Origin: Chitinilyticum piscinae
Lineage (GTDB): Bacteria; Pseudomonadota; Gammaproteobacteria; Burkholderiales; Chitinibacteraceae
Assembly: GCF_015223195.1 (NCBI RefSeq)
Contig: NZ_JADFUA010000006.1
Span: 124,001 to 188,000, forward strand
DNA length: 64,000 bases
Direction of reading: 5' to 3'
How positions within the stretch are numbered: position 1 is the first letter of the stretch; every line of letters begins with the position of its first letter. Below are positions 48,991-58,280 of the stretch, piece by piece. A program made the position numbers and the translations under genes. The notes under the pieces are model-generated. The model saw only the letters and a program-made list of their open reading frames with translations. It had not been told where the DNA came from and searched no databases.

Positions 48991-49890
48991 ATGCACATCC
49001 CAACTGAAATGCTTCATGGCAGCGTCTGTTCCGTCAGTGCTGCTCTTGCGATTGCCGGCATTGCGCTGGCGGCCCACGCTGCCCGCAAGTCGCCGCAACA
49101 ACCCGGAGTACTGCGTTTTGCCGCAGTAAGCGCGCTGATTTTCGTGGCGCAGATGCTCAATTTCCCCGTGGCGGGCGGCACATCCGGTCACCTGCTGGGG
49201 GGCGTGCTGGCGGCAGCCTTGCTGGGCGTGCCTTTCGGCGTGCTGGCGATTGCGCTGGTGCTGGGTGTGCAGGCCCTGCTGTTTGCCGATGGTGGCCTTG
49301 CCGCGCTGGGAGCCAATGTGCTGGTCATGGCACTGCTTGGTGCCGGTGCGGGGGGGATGCTGAATCGCTGGCTGCAGCAGCGCGGCCTCTCGCAGCACAT
49401 GGCGTTGCTGCTGGCCGCCTGGTTGTCCGTGCTGCTGGCTGCCGCGATGTGTTCATTCCTGCTGGCGCTGGGTGGGGTGGCGGACTGGTCGAGCGTATTG
49501 CCGGCCATGCTGGGGGTGCATGCCCGCATCGGCGCGGGTGAGGCCTTGCTGACCGCACTGCTGGTGCCGCTGTTTGCCGGCAAGCGAAGCGAGGCTGGCA
49601 ATTGGCAGGCGCTTCTGCCCGTGCTGGGCGGGGTACTGGTCGCCTTGCTGCTCAGTCCGCTGGCCAGCAGCCAGCCTGACGGGCTGGAATGGGTGGCGCA
49701 GCAATATGGCTTCCTGCGCGAGAGTGCGCCGCTGTTTGTCAGCCCGCTGGCTGACTACAATGTGGCCGCACTGGGTGAGTCGTTCTGGTCAACCGTTCTG
49801 GCGGGGCTGGCCGGTGTGCTGGCAGTGGCGGTGGCGGGCGGGGTGCTGGCCTGGCCGCTGCACCGGCGCAGGATGTGGATCGCGGCGTAG
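48991..49890 (+). CDS. Nickel/cobalt ECF-type transporter, NikMN (CbiM family)
   Basis: A 299-residue inner-membrane protein. It begins MHIPTEMLHGSVC, where Met1 and His2 form the metal site of NikM/CbiM, and has six to seven hydrophobic helices; the C-terminal part carries the NikN-type PDGLEW motif between helices. Together these are the substrate-specific M and N components in one chain. No ATPase (NikO) or coupling membrane protein (NikQ) gene is adjacent, so it acts either alone or with components encoded elsewhere. Its position divergent from the hydrogenase operon argues for nickel. Ribosome binding site TTGGAGG. Confidence 0.88.
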   Translation: MHIPTEMLHGSVCSVSAALAIAGIALAAHAARKSPQQPGVLRFAAVSALIFVAQMLNFPVAGGTSGHLLGGVLAAALLGVPFGVLAIALVLGVQALLFADGGLAALGANVLVMALLGAGAGGMLNRWLQQRGLSQHMALLLAAWLSVLLAAAMCSFLLALGGVADWSSVLPAMLGVHARIGAGEALLTALLVPLFAGKRSEAGNWQALLPVLGGVLVALLLSPLASSQPDGLEWVAQQYGFLRESAPLFVSPLADYNVAALGESFWSTVLAGLAGVLAVAVAGGVLAWPLHRRRMWIAA

Positions 49891-49925
49891 TTGGTCTCAG
49901 GCAGGCGGTTCACACGGGCCGCCTA

Positions 49926-51191
49926 TCAGCGTGCAACGGGCAGTTCCTGCCAGCGGGTCGTCCAGCTGCGTGACAGCGATTGCCGGCGCATTTGCCAGTG
50001 CTGTGCCTTGCCGCAGCTGGCAGGCTGGAGCGTGCCGCGCCCCCAGCGCCGGTTGATGGCATCCAGCGTGGCATTCAGCGCCTGCCGCCGTTGCGGATCG
50101 GCCAGTTCGGGAAACAGTGAGGGCTGCTGCAGGCTGGCCGGCTGCAGCGCGGTCAGCATCACGCCCGCCTTGATGTAGGCAGGACCGGGGCGGTAGAGCT
50201 GGCTCAGTAGCTGCAAAGCCTGCCGAGTCAGGGTCAGCGTATCGTCACTGGGCTCCGGCAGGGGGGCGAACAGCTGGGCTGCGTAGAGTGGCTCGCGTTC
50301 GCGGTGCGGGCTGCTGCGGATGAACACGCCGATGGCTGCGGCACAGCTGGCCTGCTGGCGCAATTTTTCGGCGGCGCGCGCGGTGTAGATGCTCACGGCC
50401 TCCTGCAGCTCGCCCGCGTGCAGCACCGGGCGGCCAAAGGAGCGGCTGCACAGGATCTGTTGCTTGTCGGCTGGCGCCTCATCCAGCGCGTGGCAGCGCT
50501 GCCCGCGCAATTCCAGCGCGGTACGCTGCACGACCACGCCGTAGCGCTGGCGCAGCCCTTCCGGATCGGCGTGCATTAGATCGAATACGGTATGTATACC
50601 TTCAGAAGCCAATGATCTCGAAAGCTTCCGGCCTATACCCCATACCTCGCTAACGGGCTCCTCGCGCAGATGCTGTTGCCGGGTTGCGGCAGACAGTGCC
50701 GGCCATTCGCAGACACCGGCGTAGCGGGCATGGCGCTTGGCCAGATGATTGGCCAGTTTGGCCAGTGTTTTGGTCTGGGCAATCCCGACGCATACCGGCA
50801 GCCCGGTCCATTGCAGCACCGTCCTGCGGATGCGCTGAGCTAGTGCTGCCAGTGGCGCGGGCTGGCCGGCCAGATCCAGAAAGCACTCGTCGATCGAATA
50901 GACTTCCTGCTGCGCGGAGAATTGCGCCAGGATACGCATCACGCGGTTGCTCATGTCGGCGTACAGCGCGTAATTGCTGCTGTAGGCAATGATGCCGTGC
51001 TGCCTGGCCAGTGCCTGCAGCTGGAACCACGGCGCGGCCATATTGATGCCCAGGGCCTTGACCTCGGCGCTGCGCGAAACCACGCAGCCGTCGTTGTTGG
51101 ACAGCACCACCACCGGTTTGCCTTCCAGCGCCGGTTCGAATACCCGCTGGCAGCTCACGTAGAAATTGTTGACGTCGACCAGCGCAATCAT
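49926..51191 (-). CDS. umuC: DNA polymerase V catalytic subunit UmuC
   Basis: A 421-residue Y-family translesion polymerase. It begins [19 protein letters not shown]-like ([20 protein letters not shown]) with the catalytic Asp, has [10 protein letters not shown] with the second acidic pair, and the thumb and little-finger regions ([15 protein letters not shown]). The C-terminus is the normal UmuC extension. Its start overlaps the umuD stop by four bases, so the two are translated together, forming an error-prone polymerase of SOS mutagenesis. Confidence 0.95.
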   Translation of the reverse strand: MIALVDVNNFYVSCQRVFEPALEGKPVVVLSNNDGCVVSRSAEVKALGINMAAPWFQLQALARQHGIIAYSSNYALYADMSNRVMRILAQFSAQQEVYSIDECFLDLAGQPAPLAALAQRIRRTVLQWTGLPVCVGIAQTKTLAKLANHLAKRHARYAGVCEWPALSAATRQQHLREEPVSEVWGIGRKLSRSLASEGIHTVFDLMHADPEGLRQRYGVVVQRTALELRGQRCHALDEAPADKQQILCSRSFGRPVLHAGELQEAVSIYTARAAEKLRQQASCAAAIGVFIRSSPHREREPLYAAQLFAPLPEPSDDTLTLTRQALQLLSQLYRPGPAYIKAGVMLTALQPASLQQPSLFPELADPQRRQALNATLDAINRRWGRGTLQPASCGKAQHWQMRRQSLSRSWTTRWQELPVAR

Positions 51192-51637
51192 GCCGCACTC
51201 ACCACCCAGGCGGTCACCACGCCCCAGATCACCAGCTCCTGCTCGTCACCCAGCCTGATCGGCGGGTAGGCCGGGTTTTCTGCCAGCAGGGCCAGCTGCT
51301 GGCCGCGCCGGTACAGGCGTTTGACGGTGAAATCGCCATCAATGACGGCGATCACGATGTCGTTGTGTGCCGCGCTGCGCGAACGATCGACAATCAGCGT
51401 GGCGCCATCGGGAATGCAGCGCTGCGGATCCGGGCCGGCCATGCTGTCGCCGCCGACGGTAAAGAGGAACGTGGCCTCCGGGCAGGGAACGTAGCGGCGG
51501 TTGAGATCGACGCGCTCTTCGGCCCAGTCTTCGGCCGGAGACGGAAAGCCGGCTGGCACGCGTACGCCGGCCAGCGGAAACTGGCGGGCAGGCGGGGTAC
51601 TTGCGGCGGCAAACGGGCCAAGCAGAATGGGGGGCAT
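51188..51637 (-). CDS. umuD: SOS mutagenesis protein UmuD
   Basis: A 149-residue LexA-like protein that is self-cleaved on RecA filaments to UmuD', the partner of UmuC. The probable cleavage site is Ala-Gly in VPAGFPSPA (E. coli has Cys-Gly at that point); the catalytic Ser lies in VGGDSMAG and the Lys in FTVKRLYRR. Length is typical. A palindrome 37 bases upstream is a candidate operator. Confidence 0.94.
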   Translation of the reverse strand: MPPILLGPFAAASTPPARQFPLAGVRVPAGFPSPAEDWAEERVDLNRRYVPCPEATFLFTVGGDSMAGPDPQRCIPDGATLIVDRSRSAAHNDIVIAVIDGDFTVKRLYRRGQQLALLAENPAYPPIRLGDEQELVIWGVVTAWVVSAA

Positions 51638-51673
51638 GTGCTACTCCGGCAGCAAGGGGAATCGCTACATTAT

Positions 51674-51687
51674 AGAACGATCGTTCT
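51674..51687 (-). promoter_or_regulatory. Palindromic operator candidate of umuDC (GAAC-N4-GTTC)
   Basis: AGAACGATCGTTCT is a perfect 14-base palindrome 37 bases before the umuD start. It has the GAAC-N4-GTTC form of LexA boxes in Gram-positive bacteria, not the CTGT-N8-ACAG form of enteric LexA. The position fits an SOS operator. The remainder of the gap to the next gene (51638-51716) has no gene. Confidence 0.6.
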
Positions 51688-51716
51688 GTTTGTCGATGAC
51701 CCCCTGGCGGGAAGGC

Positions 51717-52676
51717 TCAAGGCTGCTTGCTGGGGGCATCCGGTTTGTCGGCATCCCAGGCCGTGATCTGGCTGGCATTCGCCCGGGTTGCCAGCGTGGT
51801 TTCCAGCAGCTCGAGTGCCGGTTCGGGTTTGCCTCCCTGCCATAAGGCAACCCCGAGCTCGACTGCGCGCCGCCCCATCCGTACCGGATCCTGCCGCGCG
51901 GAAACGATCAGCGGCGAGCCCGCCGAAATGGCCTTGACTGCGGCAGCCGAGCCGTCCACCGAACCGATTAGCGGGCGGCCCAGCCCGGCTTTCTGGATGG
52001 CCTGCAGGCTGCCCAGCGCCTGCCGGTCGTTGATGGTAAACACCGCATCGATCTGGCCGTGAGTTTTCAGCGCCTGCAGCATCGCCGCGTTGCCGCCCCA
52101 GACTGAGCCCTTGCCATCGTCCCGGTCATCCAGCAGACGGATGCCAGGGTGGGCGGCGAAGGCCTGCTTGCAGCCGGCCACCCGATCGATGACGGAGGAA
52201 ACCGGTGGCCCGTTCTGGATCAGCACCCGGCCTTTGCCGCCCAGTTCGCGAGCCAGATGCGTGCACACCAGTTCGCCCGCGCGGACATTGTTGGTCAGCA
52301 CCGTTTGTGCCGCACCTTTGACGCGGACATCGGCGCCGATGACGGCGATGCCTTTCTGCCGGGCCTCCTCCAGTACGCCGGCCAGCCCGTCCTCGCTGGA
52401 GGCGCTGATGACCAGCACCTCGATGCCCTGTTCCATCAGCTCGCGAATCTGGGCGATCTGCCGGCGGGTATCGTATTCGGCCGCGCGGACAGTGAGGCGG
52501 ACATCGGGATTCATCTCGCGCGCTTGCAGCTGCACACCGTGTGTGAGCGCGACGAAATAGGGGTTGCCCAGGCTGGCAACGCTTACCCCGACATGCTGGA
52601 TTTTTCCGGCAGGTGCGGCGAGGAGCGGCCCGCTCAGCAGGCACAGCAGTGGCAGCAGGCGGCGCAGGACAGACAT
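51717..52676 (-). CDS. Periplasmic sugar-binding protein (RbsB/type I), orphan
   Basis: A 319-residue protein with signal peptide LLPLLCLLSGPLLAAPA and a ribose-binding-protein-like two-lobe fold: VGVSVASLGNPYFVALTHGV, IRELMEQGIEVLVISASSED, GIAVIGADV and a C-terminal hinge GSPLIVSARQDPVRMG. Such proteins capture a sugar or autoinducer-like compound for an ABC importer or a sensor kinase. No permease, ATPase or kinase lies beside it. It is divergent from yqhD (gap 52677-52836). Confidence 0.85.
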   Translation of the reverse strand: MSVLRRLLPLLCLLSGPLLAAPAGKIQHVGVSVASLGNPYFVALTHGVQLQAREMNPDVRLTVRAAEYDTRRQIAQIRELMEQGIEVLVISASSEDGLAGVLEEARQKGIAVIGADVRVKGAAQTVLTNNVRAGELVCTHLARELGGKGRVLIQNGPPVSSVIDRVAGCKQAFAAHPGIRLLDDRDDGKGSVWGGNAAMLQALKTHGQIDAVFTINDRQALGSLQAIQKAGLGRPLIGSVDGSAAAVKAISAGSPLIVSARQDPVRMGRRAVELGVALWQGGKPEPALELLETTLATRANASQITAWDADKPDAPSKQP

Positions 52677-52836
52677 GGCAATCTCCGGCAGGGATGTGTC
52701 TGCAGTATGTCTGCCGGCTAGGCTGGCTTACAGCCCGCTCCGGCATCATCCCGATGGGCGGTTTTGCTGCGCCGCAATGACCGGGGGGCCAGGCTTTGCT
52801 ACAGTCTGGTTTTGCCAGCGTCTTGCGGAGATCACC

Positions 52837-53997
52837 GTGCTCAATTTCTCCTTCCATGCCCCGACCCGTATCCACTTTGGCCGCGACCAGGTTCGCCAGC
52901 TGACCAGCGAAATTCCCGCCGGCAGCCGGGTGCTGCTGACATCCGGTGGCAGCAGCATCCGGGTCAACGGCGTACTGGAAGCGGTGCTGGCGCAACTGGC
53001 GCATTGCACGGTGATCGAATTCGCCGGCATCGAGCCCAATCCGGAGTTCGAAACCCTCAGGCGCGCCGTCGAGCTGGGCCGGCGCGAGCAGGCCGACTGG
53101 GTGCTGGCGGTCGGTGGTGGCTCGGTGATTGACGGCAGCAAGTGGATCGCTGCCGCGCTTGATCTGGATCCGGCAATTGATCCGTGGCTGCTGGTTGGCA
53201 ACAAGACCCGGGTCAGGAGCGCGCGCCCGCTCGGTGTGGTGCTGACGTTGCCGGCCACCGGTGCCGAAAGCAATCATGTCGGCGTGATTTCCCGCCGCGA
53301 AACGCAGGACAAGCAGTCTTTCCGCAGTGAGCACGTCTTTCCGCGCTTTGCCGTGCTCGACCCCTGTTTTACCTTCAGCCTGCCGCCGCGCCAGGTGGGC
53401 AATGGCGTGGTCGATGCCTTCGTGCATACGCTGGAGCAATACCTCACCTACCCGGTCGATGCGCGCGTGCAGGACCGCATGGCCGAGGGCATTCTGCAGA
53501 CGCTGATCGAGGTCGGCCCGCAGACGCTGGCCGAGCCGGGCAATTACGATGCGCGCGCCAACTACATGTGGGCGGCCAATCAGGCGCTGTTCGGGCTGGT
53601 CGGCGCCGGCCAGCCGCAGGACTGGGCCAGCCACGCCATCGGCCACGAGCTGACCGCGCTGTACGGGCTGGATCATGCGCGTTCGCTGTCGGTGATCGTG
53701 CCGGCGCTGCTGCAGTACTGCCGTGCCGACAAGGCAGGCAAGTTGCTGCAATACGGCCAGCGCGTCTGGGGCTTGGCCGGCAGCGATGCCGGGATCATCG
53801 ACGCGGCGATCGCCGCGACGCGCGATTTCTTTGTGCGCATGGGGCTGCCGGTGACGCTGGCCGAAGCGGGCATTGATGCCGCCGAAGCCGCATTGCGTGT
53901 CGAGGCCAATCTGCCGCGGCACAAGCCGCAGCCGGTTGGCGAGCATGGCAAGCTGACCCCGGCAGACTGCGCCGCGATTGTGCGGATGTCGGTCTGA
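52837..53997 (+). CDS. yqhD: NADPH-dependent aldehyde reductase/alcohol dehydrogenase YqhD
   Basis: A 386-residue iron-type alcohol dehydrogenase. It follows E. coli YqhD closely throughout: FHAPTRIHFGRDQ, AVGGGSVIDGSKWIAAA, VLTLPATGAESN, LPPRQVANG-like LPPRQVGNGVVDAFVHTLEQ and GHELTALYGLDHARSL with the metal-binding His residues. It reduces toxic short-chain aldehydes with NADPH. The start is GTG at 52837, preceded by GGAG and giving the exact family N-terminus VLNFSFHAPTRI. Confidence 0.95.
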   Translation: MLNFSFHAPTRIHFGRDQVRQLTSEIPAGSRVLLTSGGSSIRVNGVLEAVLAQLAHCTVIEFAGIEPNPEFETLRRAVELGRREQADWVLAVGGGSVIDGSKWIAAALDLDPAIDPWLLVGNKTRVRSARPLGVVLTLPATGAESNHVGVISRRETQDKQSFRSEHVFPRFAVLDPCFTFSLPPRQVGNGVVDAFVHTLEQYLTYPVDARVQDRMAEGILQTLIEVGPQTLAEPGNYDARANYMWAANQALFGLVGAGQPQDWASHAIGHELTALYGLDHARSLSVIVPALLQYCRADKAGKLLQYGQRVWGLAGSDAGIIDAAIAATRDFFVRMGLPVTLAEAGIDAAEAALRVEANLPRHKPQPVGEHGKLTPADCAAIVRMSV

Positions 53998-54134
53998 TCA
54001 GGCTGCTGGCAGGGTATGGCCATGCAGCTTTTTCAGTAGCTAGGCTCCATGCCTATCGGTATGTAGGTATATTGCATGCGGATTTCGACGCGGTGCTGGC
54101 ATTCAGTCGCGACTGTGTTACAATCGCTGCCTCT

Positions 54135-54209
54135 GCGGGCGTCGTATAATGGCTATTACCTCAGCTTCCCAAGCTGATGACGTGGGTTCGATTCCCATCG
54201 CCCGCTCCA
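54135..54209 (+). tRNA. tRNA-Gly (anticodon CCC)
   Basis: A 75-base cloverleaf including the encoded CCA end. The acceptor stem pairs GCGGGCG with CGCCCGC; the anticodon stem TCAGC/GCTGA encloses TTCCCAA with anticodon CCC, and the T arm reads GTGGGTTCGATTCCCAT. It reads the glycine codon GGG. Confidence 0.97.
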
Positions 54210-54216
54210 GAACACT

Positions 54217-54248
54217 AAAAGCCGGATTCGTCAGAATCCGGCTTTTTT
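54217..54248 (+). terminator. Rho-independent terminator after the tRNA gene
   Basis: AAAAGCCGGATTC-GTCA-GAATCCGGCTTTTTT, eight bases after the tRNA 3' end. Its symmetry also serves the convergent CinA-like gene ending at 54260. Confidence 0.92.
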
Positions 54249-54259
54249 CATGTCTGCGC

Positions 54260-55009
54260 TCAATCGGCCGGCAAACGGGCGGGCAGTTGCCGGCTGGCCA
54301 GCCCGTCCTGCAACTCGCGCATTGCCTTGGCCGTGGCTTCGGCGCTGCCGGTGACGCTGAATTCGATGTGGGGCCCGGGATGGCGCTCGTTGCCGTAGCT
54401 GGGCAGGCTGCTGAAGGCCACACCCGGGTTGCGCAGCACGACCTCTTCCATCAGCCCGACCAGCTCGCCTTCGCGGGCATCGGGAACGATCAGCGTACGG
54501 CAGGTGTCCGGCTCGCCTACCTCGAAATGCGTATCCAGTACCCATTCCAGCATTGGCCAGGCCATTTCCGGGAAACCCGGCAGCAGTGCATGCTGGCGGA
54601 ACCACGCGCCAGCGACCTGATTGACCGGATTGGGAATCAGCGTGCTGCCTTCGGCAAATTCGGCCATGTGAATGCGGTAGGGGAGAGCGGCCTCCCCAAA
54701 GCGTTCATGTATCAGTCGTGCGGCTTCGGGGTGCTGGCGCAAGGGGACGCCGGCGGCGCGTGCCAGCGCTGGGCGGGTATGGTCGTCCGGGGTGGCGCCG
54801 ATGCCGCCAAACGCAATCACATTCACGCCCGCGGCCAGCGTGCGGCGGAAGGTTTCCTCCAGCTCCAGCGGATCGTCGGGCAGATAGTGGGCGCTGGCGA
54901 TGCGATGGCCGCGTGCGGCAAGCCGCTCCTGTGCGGCGGCAAAGTGCCGGTCGCGGCGCCGGCCGGACAGGATTTCATCACCGATGATCAGCAGCTGGAA
55001 ACGCGCCAT
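54260..55009 (-). CDS. MoCF/CinA-like molybdopterin-binding-domain protein
   Basis: A 249-residue protein with a MoaB/MogA-type fold: LLIIGDEILSGRRRDRHFA at the N-terminus, DPLELEETFRRTLAAGVNVI and the loop FGGIGATPDDHTRPALARA, the family's substrate loop (usually GGTGPTxDD). It corresponds to the N-terminal part of CinA without the amidohydrolase domain. Stand-alone proteins of this kind are poorly characterised; pyrophosphatase or pterin-binding roles are possible. It is convergent with the tRNA gene and divergent from the heptose gene. Confidence 0.82.
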   Translation of the reverse strand: MARFQLLIIGDEILSGRRRDRHFAAAQERLAARGHRIASAHYLPDDPLELEETFRRTLAAGVNVIAFGGIGATPDDHTRPALARAAGVPLRQHPEAARLIHERFGEAALPYRIHMAEFAEGSTLIPNPVNQVAGAWFRQHALLPGFPEMAWPMLEWVLDTHFEVGEPDTCRTLIVPDAREGELVGLMEEVVLRNPGVAFSSLPSYGNERHPGPHIEFSVTGSAEATAKAMRELQDGLASRQLPARLPAD

Positions 55010-55132
55010 GCCTGTGCTCCGTGAATTTTCGGGTTGCGGCCGGCGCGGGTGTGCCGGTCTAATTCCGTTGTAATGATAAGCCGGAACATCCGTACAATGG
55101 TGCTCCGGTTTTACTGATCCGACTGGTTGAGA

Positions 55133-55627
55133 ATGATGATCTATCCCGCACCCGAATTCGAAAACAAGATCTGCCCGCCCGAACAACTGGCCGGCCGGCT
55201 GGCCAGCTTGCCGCGCCCGCTGGTGTTTACCAACGGCTGCTTCGACATCCTGCACCGGGGTCACGTCAGCTATCTGGCCCAGGCCCGTGCGCTGGGTGCG
55301 GCGATGATTCTGGCGATCAACACCGATGCATCGGTGCGCCGGCTGGGCAAGGGCGATGACCGCCCGATCAACAGCACCGAAATGCGTGCCGCCGTGCTGG
55401 CCTCGCTGGCGGCGGTTGATCTGGTGACCTGGTTTGACGAGGACACGCCGTATGAGCTGATCATGCAGGTCAGGCCCGATATTCTGGTCAAGGGCGGCGA
55501 CTGGACGATTGACCGCATCGTCGGCAGCAGCGAGGTGCTGGGTTGGGGCGGTCAGGTGCACTCGATTCCCTTCCTGCACCAGACTTCGACCACGCAAACG
55601 TTGAACAAAATCCGGCAGGCCTCATGA
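55133..55627 (+). CDS. rfaE2: D-glycero-beta-D-manno-heptose 1-phosphate adenylyltransferase (HldE C-terminal type)
   Basis: A 164-residue nucleotidyltransferase that activates heptose 1-phosphate for lipopolysaccharide core synthesis. The signature FTNGCFDILHRGHVSYLAQA contains the HxGH-type catalytic motif, followed by INTDASVRRLGKG and VKGGDW. It is the separate-domain form; the kinase domain is not in the window. The ATG at 55133 was chosen over a TTG two codons upstream. Its stop overlaps the MscS-type gene start by four bases. Confidence 0.93.
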   Translation: MMIYPAPEFENKICPPEQLAGRLASLPRPLVFTNGCFDILHRGHVSYLAQARALGAAMILAINTDASVRRLGKGDDRPINSTEMRAAVLASLAAVDLVTWFDEDTPYELIMQVRPDILVKGGDWTIDRIVGSSEVLGWGGQVHSIPFLHQTSTTQTLNKIRQAS

Positions 55628-56940
55628 TCGAAAAGCACAATCTCGTTATCGAGCTGATTGCCGATGTCCAGCGCGTCGGCATCCATTCCGCGACATTCTG
55701 GTGGCAGCTGGCGGTGGTTGCCGTGGCACTGGTGGTGGCTGGCCTGATCAGCCGGCAGGTACGGCGCAAAGTGGCCGCGCAGGCGGACACCGCCTCGTCG
55801 GCCCTGCGCATCGGTCGTGAGGGGCTGACGCGAATCTGGTTCCCGCTCAACGCCTTCCTGCTGGTCAAGATCGGCCATCTGGCGCTGCAGCAGTCGATGG
55901 CCGGACCATACAAGCTGCTGTCACTGGCCGCGCTGCTGCTGATGGCGATGGCCAATATCCGCGTGCTGGTCTACGTGCTGCGGCATGTATTCAATAACGC
56001 CCGCTGGGTACAGAACTGGGAGCGCCGCATCGCGCTTGGTGTGTGGGTGCTGTATGCGCTGCACATCATTGGGGTGCTGCCGGAAATCACCGAGTACCTC
56101 GACAGCCTGGCGTTCAATGTCGGCAAGACGCACATCTCGCTGCTGACCATCATCTACGGCCTGTTCTCGGTGGCGATGACCATGCTGGTGGCCATGTGGA
56201 TCGGCCGTGAGGCCGAGCGCCGCCTGATGAAGAGCGAAACGCTGGACATGAATGTCCGAGTGGTGATGGTCAAGGTGATCCAGTCCGCACTGGTGGTGCT
56301 GGCGGTGATTGTTGCGCTGCCGCTGGTGGGGATTGATCTCACCGTGCTGTCGGTCTTCGGGGGCGCCATCGGTATCGGCCTGGGTTTCGGCTTGCAGAAA
56401 ATCGCGTCGAACTATGTCTCCGGCTTCATCATCCTGCTGGATCGCTCGATCAAGCTTGGCGACATGATCCAGGTCGACAACCGCACCGGCATCATCCGCG
56501 GGCTGACCTCGCGCTACGTGGTGCTGCGCTCGGCCGATGGCACCGAGGCGCTGATTCCGAATGAAACGCTGGTCACGTCCACGGTGGTGAACCAGTCCTA
56601 CACCGACCGGTCTATCTGGGTGGGGCTGCCGGTGCAGGTGGCCTATGGCACCGATCTGGAGCTGGCCACCCGCCTGCTCGCCGAGATCGCCCGCGCGCAT
56701 CCGCGCGTGTGCGATACGCCGGAGCCGGGCGGATTTGTCGCCGCGTTTGCCGACAGCGGCATCAACCTCACGCTGGGCTTTTTCCTGCGCGATCCGGAAA
56801 ACGGCCAGCTGGGGCTGAAGCACGAGCTGAACATGGCCATCTGGAAGGCCTTCCAGCAGCACGGCATCGAGATCCCGTACCCGCGCCGCGATGTCTATGT
56901 GCATCAGGCAGGCGACGCACGGCAGGCCGAAACGTTTTAA
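55624..56940 (+). CDS. MscS-family mechanosensitive channel
   Basis: A 438-residue inner-membrane channel with about five or six helices in the N-terminal 250 residues, then the MscS pore helix and beta domain: FGGAIGIGLGFGLQKIASNYVSG-type sequence (here split as GAIGIGLGFGLQ and KIASNYVSGFIILLDRS), IKLGDMIQVDN and LIPNETLVTSTVVN. The C-terminal domain ends with IPYPRRDVYVH, typical of the family. It protects cells on osmotic downshock. Translation is coupled to rfaE2 through an ATGA overlap. Confidence 0.92.
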   Translation: MIEKHNLVIELIADVQRVGIHSATFWWQLAVVAVALVVAGLISRQVRRKVAAQADTASSALRIGREGLTRIWFPLNAFLLVKIGHLALQQSMAGPYKLLSLAALLLMAMANIRVLVYVLRHVFNNARWVQNWERRIALGVWVLYALHIIGVLPEITEYLDSLAFNVGKTHISLLTIIYGLFSVAMTMLVAMWIGREAERRLMKSETLDMNVRVVMVKVIQSALVVLAVIVALPLVGIDLTVLSVFGGAIGIGLGFGLQKIASNYVSGFIILLDRSIKLGDMIQVDNRTGIIRGLTSRYVVLRSADGTEALIPNETLVTSTVVNQSYTDRSIWVGLPVQVAYGTDLELATRLLAEIARAHPRVCDTPEPGGFVAAFADSGINLTLGFFLRDPENGQLGLKHELNMAIWKAFQQHGIEIPYPRRDVYVHQAGDARQAETF

Positions 56941-57022
56941 GCCGCCTGCACGGCCGCCCGGATCGGAATACACTGGCTTACAGGGCGCAGCCACGCTGCG
57001 CCCGCCGTTGCGGAGGTAAACC

Positions 57023-58216
57023 ATGCAAGACCTGATTCTGGCGCTGCTGCAAGGCGCTATCGATCTGCCCTGGTGGGGCTATCTGCTGGTGGTGCTGCTG
57101 CTCACGCACATCACCATTGCCGCGGTGACGATCTTTCTGCATCGCCACCAGGCGCATCGCGCGCTGGAGCTGCACCCGCTGCCCAGCCATTTCTTCCGCT
57201 TCTGGCTGTGGCTGACCACCGGGATGGTGACGAAGGAATGGGCGGCCATCCACCGCAAGCATCACGCGCGCTGCGAAACCGCCGATGATCCACACTCCCC
57301 CCAGGTATTGGGCCTGAACAAAGTGCTGTGGCAGGGTGCAGAGCTATACCGTGCCGAAGCGGCCAAATCCGAGACACTGGAGAAATTCGGCCACGGCACC
57401 CCGGATGACTGGCTGGAGCGGCATCTGTATACCCCGCACAGTGCCTGGGGGCCGACGCTGATGTTCCTGATCGATTTTGCGCTGTTCGGTACCAACGGCA
57501 TCTGGATGTGGGCGGTGCAGATGCTGTGGATTCCCTTCTTTGCTGCGGGCGTCATCAACGGCATCGGCCACTACTGGGGCTACCGCAATTTCGAGAACGA
57601 GGATGCCGCCACCAATATCGTTCCCTGGGGCATCCTGATCGGCGGTGAAGAGCTGCACAACAACCACCACACCTTTGGTACCTCGGCCAGGCTGTCGTAC
57701 AAGTGGTTCGAATTCGACATCGGCTGGCTATATATCCGCACCCTGGAAACGCTGCGGCTGGCCAGCGTGCGCCGTGTGGCGCCGCGACTGAAACTGCAGC
57801 CAGCCAGCCATGCGCTGGACGAACAGGCGCTGGCGGCGATCGTCGCCAACCGCTACGCGATTGCCGCCAGCTACGCGCGCAGCCTGCGCGACACGGTGGA
57901 AACCGAGCTGGGCAAGCTCAGAAGCGCATCACTGCCGCAACTGGACTGGCGCAGCATGAAAATCTGGCTCAAGCAGGATGCCAAGGATACCCCCGCCGCC
58001 GAGCGCGAGCAGCTGGCGCAATGGCTGGCGCAATCGCAGGTGCTCGAACAAGTCTATGCGATGCGTCAGGAGCTCTGCCGCTTGTGGGAGCGCTCCTCGC
58101 TCTCCCGGCAGGAACTGGTGCAGCACCTGCAGGACTGGTGCTCCCGCGCCGAGGCCAGCGGCATCCAGGCACTGCAGGAATTCTCGCTGCGGCTGCGGCG
58201 CATCGCTGCCGTTTGA
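57023..58216 (+). CDS. Acyl-CoA/acyl-lipid delta-9 fatty acid desaturase
   Basis: A 397-residue membrane desaturase. The three His boxes that hold the di-iron site are HRHQAHRAL, HRKHHARCE and HNNHHTF, and there are four hydrophobic helices around them (TIAAVTIFL, MFLIDFALFGTNGIW and others). The last about 110 residues form a helical cytosolic extension longer than usual for the minimal family. It introduces a double bond into membrane acyl chains with oxygen, which is common in cold adaptation. Preceded by GGAGGTAAACC. Confidence 0.92.
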   Translation: MQDLILALLQGAIDLPWWGYLLVVLLLTHITIAAVTIFLHRHQAHRALELHPLPSHFFRFWLWLTTGMVTKEWAAIHRKHHARCETADDPHSPQVLGLNKVLWQGAELYRAEAAKSETLEKFGHGTPDDWLERHLYTPHSAWGPTLMFLIDFALFGTNGIWMWAVQMLWIPFFAAGVINGIGHYWGYRNFENEDAATNIVPWGILIGGEELHNNHHTFGTSARLSYKWFEFDIGWLYIRTLETLRLASVRRVAPRLKLQPASHALDEQALAAIVANRYAIAASYARSLRDTVETELGKLRSASLPQLDWRSMKIWLKQDAKDTPAAEREQLAQWLAQSQVLEQVYAMRQELCRLWERSSLSRQELVQHLQDWCSRAEASGIQALQEFSLRLRRIAAV

Positions 58217-58280
58217 TACACTGATTGCATCAACCCCGGGCGGGCGGTGGTCCGCCCTTGTCATTTTCAAGGAGCCCTGC

